This document shows, piece after piece, positions 59,432 through 64,000 of a DNA stretch of 64,000 nucleotides. Below the pieces are notes generated by a model, which worked only from the letters and a program-made list of their open reading frames with translations, had not been told where the DNA came from and did no database searches. Made by a program: the position numbers and the translations under genes. Source of the DNA: Liriodendron chinense (taxonomy: Eukaryota > Streptophyta > Magnoliopsida > Magnoliales > Magnoliaceae); the NCBI GenBank assembly GCA_003013855.2, contig PVNU02000289.1, positions 62,001 through 126,000 on the forward strand, read 5' to 3'. Every line of letters begins with the position of its first letter. The stretch's first letter is position 1.

Positions 59432-59924
59432 CCAACTCATCTTTTTTTCTAAGATGATTGGCCTAACACCATGAGTGGAGGTCGATTATCTTATTTTTTG
59501 TTATGATCTTGGAGGAAACCAACATCAAGTTCGATATTGTGTTCGTTGACACCCACTGAGAAGCGTGGAGGACTAATTAGTGTATGGGGTGTCGAACGCG
59601 TGGGTTCTTTTTTGTTTTGATTTTTTTTTTTTTTTATGTTGAGCAGGCATACCTGTCGTCTATTTTTTTATGACACTAATTTGATATTGTGCTTGTAGAG
59701 TTCAGTATTGTGGTAATGCTTGGATAAATTTGATCCATCATTCGGCGTCCAAGGGTCTCGATTGAGGCTTTTGGATGGTCAAGATCAGATTATGATCTGA
59801 GATGATCAGATCTAACCTGCCACATGGCATCGAACTGGCTTGATTAGGATTTCAGGTGGTTAAGATCAAAGATTTTGATCGATGTGTGTGGGTCTGATCC
59901 ATGATACCACGTACACTGGCCTTA
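59432..59924 (+). other. Unassigned sequence right of K
   Basis: No gene seen. It has a poly-T run near 59620-59636 and GATC-rich words (59760-59905) like those of K's 3' region, so it may be the flank of the Tat-like fragment that follows. Confidence 0.4.
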
Positions 59925-60960
59925 ATTAAGACCTACTATTGGGTCATGATGCCTTTTGGGCTCCAGAATGCAAGCGCAACCTACCAAAGGGTGATGAGGG
60001 TAGGGTGATGAATATCCTCTTCCATGACATAATCGACAAGTTTATGGAAGTATACATTGATGATGTTGTGATAAAATTATTTGATCTTAGAGACCACTTC
60101 ACCGACCTAAGAAGATGAACACCTTAAAATGTGCATTTAAAGTTTCTAAAAAAAAATTATTTGGGTTTATCAATGAGGTATTAAGGTCAATCACAACAAG
60201 GTGTGGGTAATCTTGGAAGCTTCCCCTCCCAAGAACAAGGAGTTACAAAGGTTCATCAACCAAATAAATTTCTTGCCTAATTCATCTCGAACTCAGCGGG
60301 AAAGATCAGCCCCTTTTCACCAATGATCAAGTTGAAGGCCACCCGTCAAGAGTTCATCTGTAAACTAGAGCATCAGGCTGCCATCGACCAACTGAAGAGA
60401 TGTCTTATGAAATCTCCCGTGTTAATTCCTCAAAGAAAAGATCGACCATTCAAGTTATATATCTCAGCCACTGACGAGTCAGGTGGGGCATTGCTTGCAC
60501 AAGAAAATGATGACAGAAAACAGCAAGCAATATACTGTCTCACACACTGCGTGACGCTGAGCGATGATACTCAATTATCGAGAAATTATGCCTATCATTG
60601 TTTTTCACCGCTACTAAGCTTCGCCACTACTTGATGACAAGGATGATTCATGTCATCTCATCAACTAACTTAATCAAGTACATGCATGCTTACAAGAACG
60701 ATTTTACAAGGGAGGGTCAGCAAGTGGATTATGGCCTAGTCGGATTTCTTGTTCAGGTATGTTTCAGAAAAAGCTGTCAAAGAAAAAGCCTTGGCAAATT
60801 TCTTGGTTGATCACCTCATGAGGTTTGATTATCATATCCCAACAAAGGAGCTGGGGATCCATGCTGTTTAGCTCATCCTGTCATGATTAATATTTGACGG
60901 ATCATGGACAGAGCATTCCTCTGGACCAGGGATCAAAATTATTACCCAAAAATGATTAAC
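59925..60960 (+). pseudogene. Tat-like RT/RNase H fragment, plus strand
   Basis: Frames on the plus strand show the RT palm end: YWVMMPFGLQNASATYQRVM near 59938, then VYIDDVVIK-like sequence in a shifted frame near 60050 and KVWVILEASPPKNKELQRF near 60205. The thumb/RNase H border follows (FSPMIKLKAT near 60318, LEHQAAIDQLKRCL, LYISATDESGGALLAQE near 60460). A C-terminal piece has LVDHLMRFDYHIPTKELGI near 60800. The catalytic IDD is in the DNA (ATTGATGATGTTGTG near 60056). Stops and frameshifts are numerous. It is in the opposite orientation to K and outside K's LTR, so it is a separate relic. Confidence 0.8.
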
Positions 60961-61450
60961 CCCTATTCTTTCGCAAATCGCCTTATCAATGTTTTTCAAC
61001 CAGTGGTTCAGAGACAACTGGATTTTCGAATCGACCTTACGCAGTTGTCTTAGTACGGAGGTGCCTGTGTTCAATCAAACATTGAGTCGAGTAAGGCTCA
61101 CCTGCACTTCTTAATCACATACGAAAATGGAAAATGCGCTCAACAACAGGTATGGCGTCGTATTTGATTATACTAACATTAGGCCTCCAGTCGGGGCTCG
61201 ATCGAGTTGACCTAAGTCTGAACGCAACCCACACCGGGTAAAGGCCTAAAGGGTTAAGCTGTGGATTTTTAACCCAAGTCGAGCCTAAACACAACACGTC
61301 TAACCCAAGTAACCCAATACAAGTTGTACCCCCTAGACGTAGACTGTGCGGAAACTCAGACGACTTCGAGTCATTCGAGCAGCGAAATGTGTTAGATTCG
61401 ACCAAGTCCAAGTCGACTCGGATGCGTCGCACCGAGTCCTGAAAGCAGGA
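60961..61450. other. Unassigned sequence
   Basis: No recognisable gene. AACCCAAGT and GTCGAGCC words recur at 61260-61320. Confidence 0.4.
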
Positions 61451-61880
61451 GACGTAACTTAAAAGGGACGGACACAGAGCAATGATGACGGCACATCAGT
61501 AACGGCACTATCTGTCCCAAGACTGCGACTCGACTGGAGAGGAATCTCTATTGATGACCAGGCCCCAGACGCCACGCTTCATTATTGCACCGCGCCCCGC
61601 CCCGCGACGGGATGGATGGAGAAGCGGGGGATAGACACCCCGATTCCCTGCCGTACACGTGGCGGATATCGAGGAACACAGGGCCACGTGGGTCGGTCTG
61701 CATGGGCCGGGCGAACGCATGCATGGTCTGTGATGCGGTTGCCGAAGGTGTGTCAGAGCGTGCGTTGTCGAGACTGTCAACGGATCGGTTCTCAGCCGGT
61801 TAGAGATTTCATTTCGGTCTGCGACCACCCCGATGGTTACTTTTGCGGTAATTGATTTCTTAATGCCTGCCGAATAAAAG
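61451..61880. promoter_or_regulatory. GC-rich stretch with two G-boxes
   Basis: It is the most GC-rich stretch in the window. It contains a CCGCGCCCCGCCCCGCG run (61591-61607) and two CACGTG G-boxes (ACACGTGGC near 61657 and CCACGTGGG near 61684). Overlapping short ORFs on both strands show no known motif. It could be a fragment of a host promoter or the edge of a gene outside the window; nothing proves this. Confidence 0.35.
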
Positions 61881-61884
61881 CCTC

Positions 61885-62965
61885 GGTGGGGCCCACCCTC
61901 ATGTGGTTCTGACATCTACTCCGTCCATCATTTGTGGCAGCTCCTGTTAAAACATGGCCCGTAAATTCAAGGTGATTCGAAGCTCAAGTGGGTCACTCCA
62001 CAGAAAGGTGAGCATGAGATGCCCTGAAACCTTCGTGGGATCCTGGGCCCCCCTTTTGCTTATATTTCATGCAACTCGTGATCATGACTCGCACGTGAGA
62101 CACCGAAATAGGTAGCGAAATCACTCCGCACTACAGTTAGGCCCTGCGAGATCCCCGGATCGACCTGTGGATCCATTACTGTGGGGCTCACTTTAATGTA
62201 TATGCCTTGTATCCACCTCATCCATCCGTTTTGAAAACTCATTTAGGGCAAAAAATGAGGCAATCCAATTCTCAGGTGGACCATAATACAGGAAAAAGAG
62301 GTAATCGATCAATAAAAACTTCTCGTGGGCCACAAAAGTTTTGAATCAATCTGATATTTGTGTGGTCTCTTCATGCAGGTATTTGTGACCTTATGAACAG
62401 GTTGGATGGCAGATAAACATCCGGTGGCCCAATGAAGTTTTTAATGGTGGGGATTTAACACGACTGTTTCCTGTGATATGGTCCACTAAGATTTGGATCT
62501 GTTCAAGTTTCGGTTCATATCCTAAAAGGATCTGTCAAAATGGATGGACGGTGCGGATGTAAGGCATATACATCACAGAGCCGCACAGTTAGGGATCCAC
62601 TCAAACCGCGCTCGCTCCCGCACTGGAAAGATAGATATTAGGATACTTTTCGTGTTTCACCTTCTGGCGTCCTGCACAACACTCGGATTCGGTGGTTACG
62701 TGCGCTGTGGGCCCGCCATGATGCATGTGTTTTAATCCCGCAGCCCCATCAATTTTACCAAGTGCATTTTATACCCTGTTTGGCACCCATCGATTTGCTG
62801 ACATGACAAGGGTGTATTTTTTCATCCGCATGGACGCTGATATGTGGAGGTGCACACCATGATATATCTTTATATCCAGCGCCATCCATCCCTTTTCTAA
62901 CATCATTTTAAAGCATGAGATCAAGATTGAGGCAGATCCAACCCAACGCTCAAGTAAACCATACC
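61885..62965. repeat. GGGCCCACC dispersed-repeat copies, one folded back
   Basis: Units with GTGGGGCCCACC, (C)CGTCCATC, TTTAGGGC and GTGGACCAT boxes lie near 61890-62050, 62165-62600 and 62700-62965. In 62165-62600 the first half (62175-62285) and last half (62465-62590) are inverted copies of each other, about three quarters identical. The family looks like a non-autonomous DNA transposon with long terminal inverted repeats, possibly MULE-type, and matches the units inside the Tekay-like LTR. Confidence 0.6.
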
Positions 62966-62971
62966 AAATAG

Positions 62972-63640
62972 TTGTTGGAAATATTCATAATAAAATAATT
63001 TATTAGCCACGAGATCGTAAGCCCCGTTCTGTTAACCCATCAGGTTGAGCGGATAACTGTAACTATCGGCCAAGATCTTCCGGCAGGACTCCCTTAGCTC
63101 CACACGTGTCTCAGTTGTTGCCAAGGCGACCAGAGTCCCACACGGAATTCCTAATTCTGGAAGGCTGCATCTCTGCAGAAACAAGGCCCGAGGACTTTCC
63201 TAAGCCTCCCTGTGAAAAGGCACGGCCAAACTACTCCGCTCACGACTCAGTTAATCAAATCAGCCTATGACTTGGTGAGTTACCTTGGCTTCCAACTCAG
63301 TGAGTTAAATCAAAATTCTGACTCAATGAGTTTATAAACTTGGTGGAGAACTCTTTTCTATTTTTCTAAGGTCATGATTATAATCAAGAATCTGTCAGAT
63401 GGACTATGTTGAACGAGTTCCTATAGGGATTTCTTCGTGATTACTGCACGCAAAACTCAACAGGCTTGTTGTATCTTGGAAGAGATTTTCCATGTAGCCT
63501 GTCAGCGATCTTAGACATGAGGGAACAAAAAACTCTTTAAGGACAGCGTATTAGATACGTGCTTCAGCCTTATTTCTATTAAATATTTTCTTTATTTTTT
63601 TTCGGTGTCCAAATTATTTTATTATGAATATTTCCAACAA
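62972..63640. repeat. Segment bounded by a perfect 30-bp inverted repeat
   Basis: 62972-63001 and 63611-63640 are exact reverse complements (30 of 30; starts TTGTTGGAAATATTC). The 609 bp between have no recognised coding. They hold several (G)ACTCAGTGAGTT-like words (63245-63335) and a T-rich tail next to the right arm. No TSD is evident. It may be a MITE or the ends of two LTRs in opposite orientation. Confidence 0.6.
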
Positions 63641-64000
63641 TCGTAAAGAGTTGTTTGTTGGATATCAAAGCATTGTATCAATCAAGCTGATGAATCAAGA
63701 TCCTATCTCAACTGGTTCGACGACACCAACTTCAGACTTGAAGTTTCTTACGACGACGTTAAGGATTTACTACATCTAAGATCCTAATTTGAAGCCACTA
63801 CTTAAAGCTACGACGTCACCCAAAGATACCTGAAACACACTGGAATTTAAGACAAGGCTGAAGAAGGAACGTGAAAATTCTTAAAAAGCCAGGTACTTCT
63901 AGCTCACTATAGTAGAAAATTAACCACTGCTACCTCAAATACAAGAGTTGCAGTTGATAGTAAACAAAATAAAGGCCTTAAAGATAGATATTCCTGGATC
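63641..64000. other. Unassigned sequence at the right edge
   Basis: No recognisable gene, repeat or motif. Confidence 0.5.

Noticed and set aside
61508..61915. 135-aa minus ORF in GC-rich DNA
   Set aside because: GC-rich DNA gives long ORFs in several frames on both strands; no domain or motif recognised.

Overview
This window is nuclear DNA of a flowering plant and consists almost entirely of nested LTR retrotransposons. Signs of this are plant-type Ty3/gypsy gag-pol proteins, primer sites matching plant tRNA-Asp and tRNA-Arg 3' ends, LTRs bounded by TG...CA, and target-site duplications (TSDs). I saw no intact host gene, rRNA, tRNA or CRISPR. The species cannot be read from the sequence. 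The GGGCCCACC-rich dispersed repeat at 5.9-7.8 kb and 61.9-63 kb reminds me of magnoliid genomes, but that is a weak impression.

Layout. Element K, a minus-strand Tat/Ogre-like element, underlies most of the window. Its 3' LTR is at 19087-21341 (its far end lies left of the window) and its 5' LTR is at 56400-59431. In minus-strand order its remains are: tRNA-Arg-like PBS, gag pieces (55128-56231, 45349-45514, 34933-35706), a pol spacer (about 28.8-30.2 kb), integrase (28.05-28.76 kb, with the pol stop at 26622), and a 5.3-kb repeat-rich 3' noncoding region down to the polypurine tract at 21342. Removing the inserted elements with one TSD copy rejoins K's reading frame at three insertion points.

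Inserted into K are Athila-like Ty3/gypsy elements with two LTRs: B (+, 9788-19086, in K's 3' LTR), E (-, 35707-45348, TSD TTGTT) and D (-, 45515-55127, TSD GCCAC). Solo LTRs are also present: C (19478-20896), G (26691-28047), H (30213-31782), J (copia-like, 31800-33546), F (33708-34932) and I (57836-59266). B's 5' LTR is broken by element A (to 9787). A's reverse transcriptase is broken by an LTR that enters from the left edge (1-537). A's 3' LTR is broken by a 4.2-kb Tekay/Del-like solo LTR (5090-9284, TSD GACTG). The nest on this side is four levels deep: K, B, A, then the 1-537 LTR and the Tekay LTR. E's reading frame is split by a second copia-like solo LTR (38880-40666, TSD AGTGT).

The Athila-like elements share one plan: tRNA-Asp PBS, gag with a CCHC knuckle, protease with DLGAS, RT with FMDD, RNase H, integrase with HHCC and DDE, then about 1.1 kb of conserved noncoding DNA with two polypurine tracts 917-923 bp apart, then the 3' LTR. 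All copies are damaged. D is the youngest by LTR similarity. E lacks RT, RNase H and integrase: its frame runs from gag and protease into an unrecognised C-terminal segment, so it looks non-autonomous and probably depended on pol from relatives such as A.

Right of K (59432-64000) lie a plus-strand Tat-like RT/RNase H fragment, a short GC-rich stretch with two G-boxes, copies of the GGGCCCACC repeat (one folded back on itself), and an unexplained perfect 30-bp inverted repeat.
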